A stretch of 64,000 nt of DNA from Protea cynaroides (Eukaryota; Streptophyta; Magnoliopsida; Proteales; Proteaceae), in assembly GCA_028583415.1 (NCBI GenBank), contig CM053272.1:42524699-42588698 (forward strand), read 5' to 3'. The translations under genes and the position numbers were made by a program. The notes beneath the pieces are model-generated. The model did no database searches and was not told the origin of the DNA. It was given only the letters and a program-made list of their open reading frames with translations. This document shows, piece by piece, positions 44,467-56,690 of the stretch (position 1 is its first letter; each line of letters starts with the position of its first letter).

Positions 44467-46547
44467 GGCCGTTAGCCGCTTAGATGGACATCGCTGGTAA
44501 ACCAGAACTGGCATTGATTGGTAATGGAGAAATAATGATTTATAAATACAACTTTACTAGGCAAAGATGCTAGGATATAGCGACTCGAGTCTGTAATTGT
44601 TGTCGATGGAATTCGGCAAGGTAGATTTCTCAAGACAAATAATATGAAACTCTCAATGAGACATTGGAATTCCTTCAGAAACAAGGGTTCCCTGAGATAC
44701 TGCCCACTATAAATATCTTCCCTTCCGCTGAGATAGGCACCAAAAGAATCCGCTCCAAGACAATAACAAAATGGGTTAGAATTCAAAGACGAGAAGTTTT
44801 CTTTTTTATGGATAAAAATTGCATCCCCTTTATTTGATGTCCTCTTGTTACATATATAGATTCAATAGGAAACTTCACAAGCAAGCTCCTCCATACCTAT
44901 CTCTATTTAATCATCAGTTACCTAGAGTATAGTAGGTTCGTGTGGCTACGACCCCATAGGACAGCGCTAGAATGTCCTGTCAACCGCTTTCGACCCCCCT
45001 CAATCTTCTTCGACCCCACCTTTTAAGCTATATCTCCCATACCTCCTCATGTCTGTTTCTGTCCTTACACTTTTACTAAGTTATGGTCTGACTTCATGCT
45101 GATTTGGTCCATGATATGGTGACTTGGCCGGTCAAGTCAGCATGCCTTCCATTTATGGTTGTTGTCAGCATTTATGAGCATTAATGACGATCCATAAATG
45201 GTCCAACTACCCACATCAATCTATCATATCTCATTTGAGTCAGCATGGAGGGTCAAACATGAGTTCCTTTTGATATTTTCCGTCATGTCTTCCTTCCCAT
45301 CCCTAATCCCTTAGGTGCACGTCACGTGTTCTTCTCCCAAAGATCATCCGAAGTTCTCTTCCTACGGCCAGATTTGATATCAACTATTATTTTCCCTAAC
45401 AATGCAGAAAGTTGGGAAGGAGTTAACGTTCATGGTCAATGAAACACAAACTTGCAAAAAGAAAACCATAGATTCATAGAATGAGAAAAAAATAATAGAC
45501 AAGAGCAATACTCTGTAGGTCGCCAGATTCCAGGGAGTTACAGTTTCTTCTGAGTTTCTCTCAAGGGATTCTGAGACAACTTTGAAGGAGGAAGCGAAGA
45601 GAAAAAAACAAAAGAAAGAATCAATCCTGTCATGTAAATGGTACCAAAGATATATGATGAAACCGGAAAGGAAGGTAAGAAATGACATTCATCAAATGAG
45701 AAGTATATAGGATCCAAGGATGGACAGCCACTTTTACCAAAAAAAATAAAAGACGATGGACAGCCATTGCTGGAATTGCACCGGAGACAGTATGATTAAG
45801 AACCCATAAAACTCAAGATGGATAGTGCTGTCGATGATAAAAACTTGCAGAAGCCCCTTATTCTTCTTGTTCACTATCGACATCATCCATGGGTGGATGC
45901 TGACGTTAGATCGTAGGGGTAGCTGCCGCATTTTGTATTTTCACTTCACAAAACACTAGTATGATCTTTTCACAAAACTTATAAAGGTATTTTGAACTTT
46001 CAAAAATAAAATTCATGCTAACATCAACAACAGAAAATCAAACAGAATAGACCTCTCTGTAACAATGTTCGTGTTTTTGTTGTGAACTTTCAGGTAGTAG
46101 ATGTATTTGGACCTATGTCCAGAAATGATACGAGTAATTTTCCCAAAAAAAATTAATTTTATATTTTTTTACATGTAAACAGGGGTAAAACGAAAAGAGA
46201 ACAAGAACCACAATGAAATAGCTTAAGCCTTTCAATTGATTTGATAAAAATAATTTAATTCTGTTGTACAGGCTATTCTGAACAAAAAAAAAATGTAATT
46301 ACATCCGAAATCATTTTTTTTATTCCCCTGAACGAATGAGAATGAAGACTTACATACAGGCAGGGCCAAGGAGCAGAGCAGCCTTGAAAAAATTCCATAT
46401 CCACCAACTCAACTCCACCACCATTGGTGGACTCCAACTTTTCTTCCTTCTTTAAAATTTTCATACAAGCCATCAAGCATCCTTCTCTCAATTGTGAGGT
46501 GTTGGTCCTTATCAATTAAGAGGCCATCAAGCATCCTTCTCTTTTTG
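44467..46547. other. non-genic DNA downstream of PP2C
   Basis: No gene recognised. The part at 44810-45400 has a composition like degraded LTR sequence, but no paired LTR or primer site was found. 46086-46145 is an inverted relative of 43739-43790. The right end includes the presumed PP2C 3' UTR, with a local duplication of AGGCCATCAAGCATCCTTCT (AAGCCATCAAGCATCCTTCT at about 46469 and again at about 46521). Confidence 0.45.
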
Positions 46548-49244
46548 TTACTCGTTACTGTCCAAAACACACTTCAGAAAATTCAGCCCTTCAGCCGATA
46601 TACTCCTCCGCACCCGTGATTTAGGGATTTCTGTCCGAGTTGGTGGTTCTGGGGAGAAACAGACCACTACCACTGTCAGATTATCACATGTATGGCGCTT
46701 TAGTGCCTCCCTCACCAGCTCCCTTGAGCATCTCTCTGGATCATTATGAAGCATCAACTCTTTTCTCACTATTGTCACTGCACACTGGCTGCTCATCACA
46801 TCCCAAAGTCCATCACAGCCCATTATGAGGAACTCGTCTTCCTCAGTCAGGATGGTCTCTTGCAACTCTGGTTCTGAGCTTAAGGGGCACGCTGACCCCT
46901 TGGGGCCCTTCATATGCCAGTCTCCGAGGGCCCGTGCCACCGACAATTGGCCATTAAGATAACCATCGTACACTACGCCACCTAGTTTCTCAATTCTTAG
47001 TCTTTCAGTTGTACAATTTGGTTTGTGATCTTTGGAGAGCTCAATTGCTCTTCCACGTTTACCCAATACAGCTCGGCAATCCCCAGCATTGGCAATTAGC
47101 AAGTTCCTGCACAGGTGATTGTCTCAGACATGAATAAACCTCATCCACTGTCCAAGAAAAAGAAAGAAAGAACAATACTAACCAATAAGCCAACAATTAG
47201 AAGTAGACGTATTGTACTTCTAACAAAACCTCCCTGCCTCGGAGACTGGACTCCTGCCTCACAAGCAGGGAGCAAGAAAACAACCTGGTCAATGATTAGG
47301 AAATTGGCTCACAATTTTCATGACCTGATTAGTTGTCCAACCCAGCTCTAATGTTGGAAAATAGGGCAATCCATCAATGAAACAAATAACCTGAATTCAA
47401 TGGTAATGAAAGGCAAGTTTTAGAATAAATTTTGTCATAATCATCAAAGATGATTCAAGCCTGCAGCACACGTGCTACATGCACTGTAATATTAAGAAGG
47501 ATTGTCTATTTTAGTTCCCTAACTATACAAAGCTCCTCAGAAAGGAATCAAAGGATATGCACATCAGGATGAGTCCACTGCTTGGACTAGTATCCTTAAG
47601 AGATGCTCTTGAACCATCAATTTTATCAGGGCAGGGGTATTTAACCATCCAATATAGTAGGAGCTATGTATCCAAGAAATATGCTGAATAAGACATTGCC
47701 AACAAAGATTAACGGGAGTATGGATACAATATACAAGTTCCCTAAAGCCCCACAAAAGTGACTTATTCATTTCAAGCTGACTTTAACCAGAAGTCCACAT
47801 TTTCTATGTAAACTTTATGTGGAAATTATGAACCAAAAACTCCAGTTTGATTATTATTATTATTATTATTTTCGTGGCTGGGGGTGACTAGCAGTAAAAA
47901 ATTGGAAATCAGGTTTAGTCTTTACCTTCCAAAAATAAAAGCAGTTAAAGCTGTGGTGCCAGAGGAGCTGTCAAGAGTATGGGCATCAGCAAAAGCATGA
48001 TCAGCTTTCATAAAAGAATTCTTAATAGCCTTCTTCATGCAAGAGGGGAAATGGGAGTCTTCAACTATAAATTTAAGAATGTTCTTTTTGATGAATGACG
48101 CTGCATCTGAACCACCATGGCCATCAAACACCTGTCAAAAGAAATCACTCAACCTTGGTCTACATAAAAGAAAATGATTGAGATGATAACATTCTCAGAA
48201 GATTCGATGCAGAAGGAGATATAGGGGCCCCACCAGCACATACTAACCAACAAAAGTTAGATTGTAGGCCAATTGGATAGGATGTGGCCCAAAACTCAAA
48301 TGGTGTATAGATTCTTAAAGCATCAAGTGAGTAACCTAAATCTGCGCAATCAATGAAAACATTCTAAATGGTAAAGGAGAAAGACCTATTAGATGGATAA
48401 ATCATTAGGTTGGGGCATTAATGCAGGACATCAGGAAATCTAGCAGCATTCAATACAGGAGGAACCCATCGTCCTGATAAACTAGCATGTAGGGAATTAA
48501 TGCCATTATAGTGAGATTGTTCCGTTTACTAAAAAGATCATTAATAATGCATAATTCCATTTAAGAGTAATAGCAGATGAAGATGAATGCCAATTAATTA
48601 TGCCTCAATCTGTAATAACAGTCATCAATTACCCCGTAGAAAGCTCCTGGAGAAGGGAAGTGTATGTTCACACCAAGATGTTCAACAAGATCATCTATAC
48701 AGATATGTTCATCCTCCATGTACTGTTTTGGTCCAATCTCAGAACAGCTTCCTGAACGAAATATGGGTAAAAACGCAGAACTTCCATCTGATGGCGACTT
48801 AATTCCCACAGTGCCTGTATTGAGATCCTGGAGAGAAGGTTTAAGGGAAATGTTACTTTCAAACATTTTCAAAATAATTGGTAAGAACAGTTAAAACATA
48901 GGCAGAGAGGCATTAAATGGATAGAACAAGATTAGATTAAAAACGGAAAAAAAAAAAAAAAAGAAGAAGGGGGTGGGGGGTGGGGGAAGGGAACGCAAGA
49001 AGGTTTTTGGATCGCAAGAAGGTTTTTGGATCGTGTGATAACTCACCAATGCAGATGTGGCCAACCGAGCAGAGCTCATACAATGCCGCATAACTGAGAG
49101 GTGCCGTGGAGGTTTCCCCATCTTCATTTGTTTGAAGCTATCCGAAATCTGGGAATTCTCATCTCCCATGGAAGACTCATTGTCATTAGTGTACCCACCT
49201 TCTAATACGGTAAATAGGGGCGAAAGATCTGTCCCTGCAGCCAT
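46548..49244 (-). CDS. protein phosphatase 2C (PPM family; closest to Arabidopsis PP2C 27/47/22 group)
   Basis: Four exons: 49244-49047 (66 codons), 48827-48633 (65 codons), 48131-47926 and 47106-46548, with GT-AG introns in phases 0, 0 and 2, giving 385 residues. The ATG at 49244 (MAAGTDLSPLF) is the first in frame. All PPM signature motifs are present: GSCSEIGPKQYMEDEHICID (about 92-111), VFDGHGGSDAA (metal-binding Asp at about 134), SSGTTALTAFIFGR, NAGDCRAVLG, LSKDHKP, VARALGDW, FLIMGCDGLWDVMSSQ and CDNLTVVVVCF. So it should be an active Mg2+/Mn2+-dependent Ser/Thr phosphatase. The N-terminus lacks a clear targeting signal and the tail ends RRSISAEGLNFLKCVLDSNE. Members of this group act in stress and defence signalling; the substrate here is not known. 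The minus-strand region above 49244 probably includes a 5' UTR, possibly with an intron. Confidence 0.93.
47847..47872. repeat. (ATT)n microsatellite in PP2C intron 3
   Basis: Run of TTA/ATT triplets within the intron between exons 3 and 4. Confidence 0.9.
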
Positions 49245-51456
49245 GTTCCTTCCCAAACATTCACTTCCTTGAAATAAACTCCCAACCCAAATACCTCTCT
49301 TGAACGCTGGAACTCCAAACGACTGTTATAAGTTCTAACCCAAAAAAGTCAAGAGCCTCAAACACCAAATTCCACCACCGTCAAGACTGGAGGGAAGAAA
49401 TGCTTCCAAAACAAGCCTAGGTACTTCGGCCTTAATTCGTTGAAATTCAATTAAATTATGATATCGAACAGGCGTGGGAAATCTCGTTCAGAAAATATAA
49501 ATAAATAAGTTTCCAATCCTGGAGATCCCAACTCGATTGTCCAACAAAAATCCCCGGACGTTGAAAATGAAAAACATCAAATTGTCGAGCTTCTCACCAG
49601 ATAATGCCATAAACAAAATATCCTTCAATTCCACTAGATCAAGGAAACTCCAAATAAAAGAAAATTTACAATTTCATCACACTAGCCAATTCTCTCTAAT
49701 TCCCAAACTCAAAGATCACCAATTTGGATAATCCTCGAAGAGTTAATTTATCAATTAAATGGATCCAAGTCCAACGTATACAATTCAAAATAACCAAGCA
49801 AACACCGTAACTTAAGGGGTCAAAAAAACCTGAAAATTCAACAAAATAACGCAAAACAAATATCTTCTAAAATTGCAGTCGTAACAGATGGCGACAGCCT
49901 ACAAACAATAGATTCCAAGGGATCAGCAACAGATAAAATTTGAACTTGCCTTATTCCGTTGGTGAAGAAACCCTAAACAGATCTCTGGAAGACAAAAAAT
50001 GGAGAGAAAATATAGAGAGACAAACCAGTGCTTTCAAGAAACAAGAAGCAAGGATTACAGGGAAAAAAGCGAATCCATTTTAATATGATTGGAAACCGAC
50101 GTCACAGGTTTTCCAGTCACCCTCGTAGCTGTCGGACGGATGATCACTTACTGACACGTGGCTGTTCCTCAATGGCGGTTCTTCTGGTTGACCGGATGGC
50201 CTTGTGTTAGTTCATGGATCAGTGTGACTGGAGTTTCCTAACCGTCCGATCTCCACCAGTAGACAATGGACGGTAGTTGGTGGGGGTTAAAGTCATTAAC
50301 CGGCCGTTAACTACAAAGACGTGCAATACAGGTGTCATACTTCTATTGGTTTCTGTTTTCTGTCGTTTGCTTCTGTAGACGGTAATGTTATGAACTATGA
50401 ACTGGACACGCCGGTTTCCCAGCTCGGAGAGGTTTTCCATTTGTTTTTTTTTTTTAACAGAAAATGTTTTGCCAGATGTCATGATTTCCTCTTTCCGATA
50501 AGGTTACCATGGATGGTGGGACCCTAATGCCATGTTTGAAAATCAAGAATAGAAAAACAATAATCAATTTATGTATCTAATTCTTGTTTTTTAAATCAAT
50601 TTTTCTTTTCTTAGCTTCCAAACATAGCTCAATAGAGTAGTCTATCGAGAAAGATCATTTTACACGCTTTCATTGATGTGGCATGGTCTGTGGGAGATTC
50701 TCCCACATTAGCAGCATGGGAAACCCTCCCTCGTAATATATTTAAGGAGAGGAAAGGGAAGGGTAATATGGGAATCTCAATATAGAAATAACTTGGGTTT
50801 GTGTTTTTTCTTTTTTAAGGTGAGATGCTCGAAACCATGGAGTCTCATCTAAGAGGAGTAGACTAGAAATTTTTTTCCCTATATTTAATCTTCACCCTTA
50901 GTTTGGTGATGAGGGGGAATCCACCCCATGACCTCTAAAACATCTACTACCTAATGGCATTGCAAAGAAACCATCAATGGAGCCTATCAGTTATGTTTGG
51001 CTAATATAATTTTCAGCAGAAGAAGACAATTGCTTACTCGATTGGTGTCTTGCTAGTAGGGTACGAGCATTTAGGAGGTCATGGGTTCGACACTCCTGTC
51101 ATCACGGGATATTCTTTCCCCACATTCTCACTAGGTGTAGTTAAAGTTCTACTAGCCAAAAAATTAAAAAAAAATTAAAAAAAATGCAAAGAACTAGTTG
51201 ATACTTGATACTAACCAAAAGGAAAACAGGAATAACCTAACACTCATATGGACACTCGTTTGCTTGCTAACTTGGACCAGGATCATCTTCGATCATCCTT
51301 TTGATAGATTGTGGTGGTCGATACGTATATCGTTGCAGCTTAACTCGTTCGATGAATGATTGAACAACGGGAGACGATCTCTATCCTATTAAGTCACCTA
51401 CTACCTATTGGAATTGTTCTGGTAACACTAAACGTTTTGTTTTTTAATATCTAAGG
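49245..51456. other. upstream of PP2C; SINE-like sequence at about 51035-51180
   Basis: 49245-50000 is the likely leader and promoter side of PP2C. At about 51045-51180 the plus strand has GGAGGTCATGGGTTCGACAC (B-box-like), a downstream body and an A-rich tail, resembling the SINE at 35185. No convincing target duplication was found there. No other gene recognised. Confidence 0.5.
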
Positions 51457-51773
51457 TTGTGTTTGGTTGCAAAAGGAAATTGAAGAGAAAGTGAAAAGTG
51501 AAATTTTTTAACTTTAAAATAAGACTTTTGTAATGATTACAACACATTCTATAACACTATATCATTAATTCAAAATCATTATATATTTAGTTATTAACTT
51601 ACACTTGCATTTAAATGTCTTGCATTTAAAAAGTAAAATAAATTTTATATCTTAGTATGATTATTACTAAATATATTAAGAAATTAATTTATACAATCAT
51701 TTTGTGTTACTTCCTTTTTAAGTATAAAAATTTTCCTTCTTTTCCTTTTAATTCCCTTTGCAACAAAATACAG
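51457..51773. mobile_element. MITE, GTTTGGTTGCAAGGGG family, copy c
   Basis: Left end TTGTGTTTGGTTGCAAAAGG, right end CCCTTTGCAACAAAATACAG. The interior is homologous to copies a and b but in the opposite orientation. Most diverged of the three. Confidence 0.75.
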
Positions 51774-52560
51774 GCTAATTATTTCTAATTTTGATAAAAA
51801 AAAATTATTTGCTGCAAGTGGGAAATTTTAAATTAAAATTCAATCAATATTCTCTCACAAAATCCCTTTATCCTTGATAATTTTTGAGAATAATTTTTTT
51901 TTTGGGATTCGCAATAATTGTTTACCACGTGATAAATTTCATTTGAAGGTGATGAGAATAAATAATGCCGGCTCATATATGCCCGACACGTATCACGAAG
52001 ACATTCAACTTGACATCTGGGGGTAAATCTGTCTAACAATTATAAAAAACGTACATCCCACTATTATCATATCACGGGCAATGTAACCGATTTTGTTACT
52101 AACACCACTACTCAGCGATTTATAGACATTCACTCCACTAATGAAATGAACCGATTAGAACTGCCCAGGAATCGGTAGAAGATGAAAGGCCAGAAATCAA
52201 CCCCTCCCTCTCTATAAAAAGATACAAGTGGCATAAGATAAGGAATGAGATTTCAGATATCCAAGACTTACTCATTCTCTTTCTATAAAATCCCATAGTA
52301 ATTGTTATCGCCTCAATTTAACTCGGGCATCAGAGTGGTCTCTTCAAATCCTGAATTTAGACACTCGTGTTTACCCCTTTTGTCATTTGCAGCCTAAGTC
52401 CCCTTAGAAAATCAGTTCAGATTCTTGGGAATGGGCAGAATAAATCTTAGATTAGTGTATGGTTTTCAGTTTGGCCAATCTATTGAGAAATTTTCAGTTT
52501 GGATCTGAATGGGTTTCAATTTTTATGAAGATACTTAATGGATTTTTATCGATTCATTAT
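51774..52560. other. non-genic DNA
   Basis: AT-rich spacer. No gene, TIR or LTR pair recognised. Confidence 0.5.
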
Positions 52561-52569
52561 CGGATTATT

Positions 52570-54560
52570 ATGGTTCACACACACACACGAAGTTCCAATA
52601 GGAAATAGATGCTATGCAAGTGGCGCCAAGAGCGAGACACTTTGTCGGCCGCCTTGAGCGACTACTTGAGATTCTCACGGACAACGCAAACACATTCGGC
52701 ACACACCAACCACACACCCACGGTATCCAACCGGGGGCTTGGCCGCCAAGTGTGTACACCCGACCGCGACACGGACTTCAAGCCACACAATAACACCACA
52801 TGACACACGAATAACGGGTTCACCAACACACCCGTGATGGCTACTCCACGGGGCAATACCCAACCGGGGTTTCGTAACCCAATACACAGGAATACATGGT
52901 TGCACCCACAACCCGATGCTACAACATCACCCACATTCACACCACAACGACCTAGGCACCAACCCAAATCCGGCAAGCACCCACTGCGGCACACAATTTT
53001 ATATCAAAATTCAACAAACCCTTCCCAAAGCCGAACAAGAAATAGGATTGCGTGCGGGTATACCTTGGTGTTGCTCACACGAGCAAGCCTCTCGAGCAGC
53101 ATTTCGGCCTCCTCTTGGGCCCACGCATTCCTCAACACACCAACTCCAAGGACGCCACCTGGCCCACATTCTCTTCAAGCTCAACGAAGCTTTCAGGCCT
53201 CACACGCCAGAGGAGCTCTCTCTCTCTGGAGAAGCTTCAATGGAGGGTTTCTTCAAAATCGCCATTAGAGGCCTTCAAATAGAGCCAAACCACTGCCAAA
53301 GTGTTCTACTCGGAGAGAAGCTCGTGGGCTTTGAACACCTCGATCGGAGCCGGACGGCCAAGATATGGCCATTGAAGTTCGGCCGATCGGTATTCCAAAT
53401 GGAACTCGAGATGATTCCGGCGCCGCGACACACCTAGCGCTGCCGCATCTGACGCAACGACAACGTTGTCGCCCTTGATTGGCGGAGAGGGAACACTCCT
53501 TCGCCCGGATCAAAGAGCAAAGGGCGGACTCCTTTAGGCCCTCCGGTCGGCCTCATCGCGCGGCGCGACGGAGTCACGAGACCATCGGATGCGCACTTGC
53601 GATGTGCACATGCAGCGCCCACGAATCACGGATCCGCTTACGGCCGCAACACGTTTAAATTGCCCCGACCAATGAGAGACGCGAGGAACCAGCGCAACCG
53701 ACGCTACACCGAACCCGCCTGCAAGCCCCCATTTGGAATTCGTCGTGGCTTGACCAAGCCCCCATAGGAATATGCTCTTTCAAAATGACCAAAATACCCC
53801 CGTGAAGAGGGAAGCCCCGAAGCGATTTTTCCAAGAAGGTTCGGACATTTTTCTTCATTGCGGCATTTCGCGAACACCTTGCGGCAGCCGGCGGACTGCG
53901 CCGGCTTATGGCATGCGCACGGGGCTCGGCGCTTGCCGCTGCGCGGACCCGCGCGCCGCCGCGCGCGGGGCTCGCCGCGCGGCACTGCCGCGGCGCGGCA
54001 CCGCCTCCGCGGCCGCGGCCGGCGGCTCCGCCTGCGGCAGGCATGGCTGCGGCAATGGCCCCGTGTTGGCCGGGCAGCGTGTGCATGGCCCCCTTGCCGG
54101 CATGCCGGCATGGCCGTTGGCCGGACCCGGGGCATCCGCCCCGCGGCCCGGGCGGCCGCCGTGCCGGGCCGGCCACCCAAGGTGGGACCCCCGGTCCCCA
54201 CCCACCTCTCCCTTTCTCTCCTCCATTTCTCTCTCTTATTTCTCTCTCTTCACCGGAGACACTCCCACTGAATTCCACAACCGGGCTTCATTCTCTCGGG
54301 CACAACCGCCACCCTGCTTGGCTGGTCACCTTGTCGCGAGAGCCTGGACACCTCTCTCTTCTTTCTCTCTCGGATAAGAGCGCCACTGCGACCATGTTTC
54401 CCGCGGATGCCGCTATGCCCGTGAGCGCCCACTCGCCCGTGCAATCTACTCGGTCTGCGTGCTGCGACACTCTCCTCCATGTCATCGCTACGCTAGAGGT
54501 TGCCAACAAGACACACCTACAAAGTGCCGACGCCCGGCCAAGGTTCCAACAAAATAAGTT
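52570..54560. other. very GC-rich block of unknown nature
   Basis: Begins with a short CA repeat and becomes steadily more GC- and CpG-rich, most extreme at about 53880-54190. It contains long open frames in several frames on both strands, which is expected from composition alone; none shows a recognisable domain. Local palindromes such as GCCGGCATGCCGGCATGGCC are abundant. It could be an LTR or internal piece of a GC-rich retrotransposon or a CpG-rich promoter; neither can be shown here. Confidence 0.6.
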
Positions 54561-54680
54561 GTCAATATTGTATTGGACGATTAAATTAAAAACCTTCTGA
54601 TTGAATGAAAAGAAAAGAAACGGAGACTCCTAGTATTAATGGAGAAGTTTTAGGGTAGGTATACATGACTATCATTATGT

Positions 54681-54817
54681 CTCCTCATGTCTTTATGTTC
54701 ACATGAGAAATATTCAACGATTATCATCCACTGCATGCATATATCAATACATCAGTAACTGTACACAATGGATGATAATTACTGAATATTTCGCATGTTA
54801 ACATGAGGACATGAGGG
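54681..54817. mobile_element. short palindromic foldback element (CCTCATGT ends)
   Basis: Left arm 54683-54730 (CCTCATGTCTTTATGTTCAC, GATTATCATCCA) is mirrored by the right arm 54768-54816 (TGGATGATAATTACTGAATA, AACATGAGGACATGAGG). The loop holds GCATATATCAATACATCAGT. Same plan and loop type as the element at 14294. Confidence 0.75.
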
Positions 54818-55725
54818 GTTTATTTTTCATCCCATCAATCCATCATCATCACTGAAGAATGGTGGAATTTTGGAATCCATAGTCTTTACTACATAATCGC
54901 ATCAACCCATCATCATCATCATAAATCATTATTGATTCGTGTGAAATTTGTTTCCATTCACTATAAGCGAAAGAGTAAGGTTCCAAATATCGTGTTATCA
55001 ATTTTCTTTAAAATTAGTTAACTTGGATTCATATATGAATTCAATAAAAAACTGATCTTTAGTTGATCAGATTAAAATAATATTAAAATAAAATGGAATT
55101 GAAATCAAACAAATTTAAAATGAATATAAATCAACTAATATTAATTACTTCAACCATGATACAAAGTTTAGACAACATAAAAAATTGAAACTGAAAATAC
55201 AGACTATAAATATGAAAAAATAAAATTTTTGAAAAGAGAGAATAATAAATCATTTAGTGTCTCATTATGAATTGACAGGAAGCTCACCGAAGTGAGAGAA
55301 CATGAGAAAGCATCTCCGTATTGATGAGCCAAATGCCCACGTTTTCAATGTGGGATCTATTTCTACATTTTTTTTTAATATTTTGATATATCCTCTCTCC
55401 TCCCCTATTGATGTAGACAGTGGACAGGTTTCCTAAAAATAATTATCAGAGGAGTGAAACCCTATCCCTGGCAAGTAGTTCAATTTGAGCTCATCTCTAA
55501 GATTGATCATGAATGGCATGTTCATGTTGCCTTGGATCAGTCACTTATTAAATGGGTGTAAACATCTTATTTTTACTAAATTCAGTCATCCTAGTTCAAT
55601 TAAATTTAATCTCAATCTAATCCAGTCGATCCTTGTCAAATCGATCCAGTCAACCCAAATTTTGGTCAAATCAGATCAATCCACCCCAGTCTAGCTCGGA
55701 TCAACCTGAACCAAACTGGTTCAGC

Positions 55726-55730
<5 letters not shown>
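54818..55730. other. non-genic AT-rich DNA
   Basis: No gene recognised. Contains CAATC/CAGTC-rich short repeats at about 55560-55720. Confidence 0.5.

Positions 55731-55758
<28 letters not shown>
55731..55758. repeat. (TA)n microsatellite
   Basis: Pure TA run of 14 units between an ordinary AT-rich region and a polypurine tract. Confidence 0.95.
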
Positions 55759-55761
<3 letters not shown>

Positions 55762-55789
55762 GTATGTCAGTTAGTTGGGCAAAGAATAG

Positions 55790-56690
55790 AAAATAACATA
55801 AAATTGGAAAGAAAGAAATCTTTTTGGTGGGAGGAGATTTTGAAAAAGAAGAAATAAAAATAAAAAGAGTAAAGAGGAGATTGGCAGATGGGAATAGAAA
55901 GATAAAAAAAAAAAAATCAAAATCAAGGAGAAAGAATGAATGAAAATGGGGAAGAGATTTCTTTCTAAAAGAAACTGACTGTGAGGTGTCATAGAGAGAA
56001 TCCATGAGGTTTCTCTAGAAAGAAAAGATGAGGGAGAGAAAATCCATGAGGTTTCCTTAGATTGGAAAGAAAAAAAAGAAAGATCAAAAAACAAAAGAAA
56101 AGAATGAAAGTGGGGGAGGGGATTGAGAGCTCAGTCAAAGAAAAGGAATTGAAAAAGAAAAAAAAATCAGAATTAAGAATAAGAAAGAACATAAAGTTGG
56201 TAAGAAAAAAAATCAGAATGAAAAGGGGAGGAAGCCGATTGAGAAATGAAGGGAGAATGGAGGGTCTCATTGGCATGAAAAAAAAAAAGGGAAAGAAACT
56301 GAAATTGAAAGGGAGATTGAGAGATTTAAGAAACCTAAATCTAGAAAAGAAAATCTCTAATAAGAGAAAGAGATCGTGAGAAAGGAGAAAGAGAAATGGA
56401 AAAGAAATTAGAGAATCATAAATGGAAAAAAAAAAAAAAAATCTGAAAGAGAAAGAGAGAAATTAAAGGAAGAGAGGTCGGTGAGAGATGACTCTACAGA
56501 AAAGAAAAAAAAGAGGAAAGGAGGAGATTGAGATGAGGAAGACTGAATCAGGGGAAGAGATTGAGATCAAGAAGGCAATGAAAGGAGGAGGAGGGGACGA
56601 TTTGAAAAGGGGCTCTCAAAATTCATAAAGAGGAAGAGAATAGGAGAAAGAATAAAAGAAAATGAGGAGGATTCACCTTCAGAAGTTTTG
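55790..56690. repeat. ~900-bp polypurine (GA-rich) tract
   Basis: The plus strand is overwhelmingly A and G, in words such as GAAAGAAA, GAGAGAAA and AAAAAAG. It contains a partial internal duplication (ATCCATGAGGTTTC at about 56001 and 56041). Lys/Glu/Arg-only open frames here are composition artefacts. Confidence 0.9.

Noticed and set aside
49245..49256. Four extra codons upstream of the PP2C ATG
   Set aside because: That extension begins with TTG, which is not a normal plant nuclear start; the ATG at 49244 is used.
53655..54600. Several long open frames on both strands (Ala/Arg/Gly-rich)
   Set aside because: They overlap in many frames and follow from extreme GC content; no domain, start context or splice structure supports any.
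55721..56379. Lys/Glu-rich and Phe/Ser/Leu-rich open frames
   Set aside because: Artefacts of the polypurine tract.
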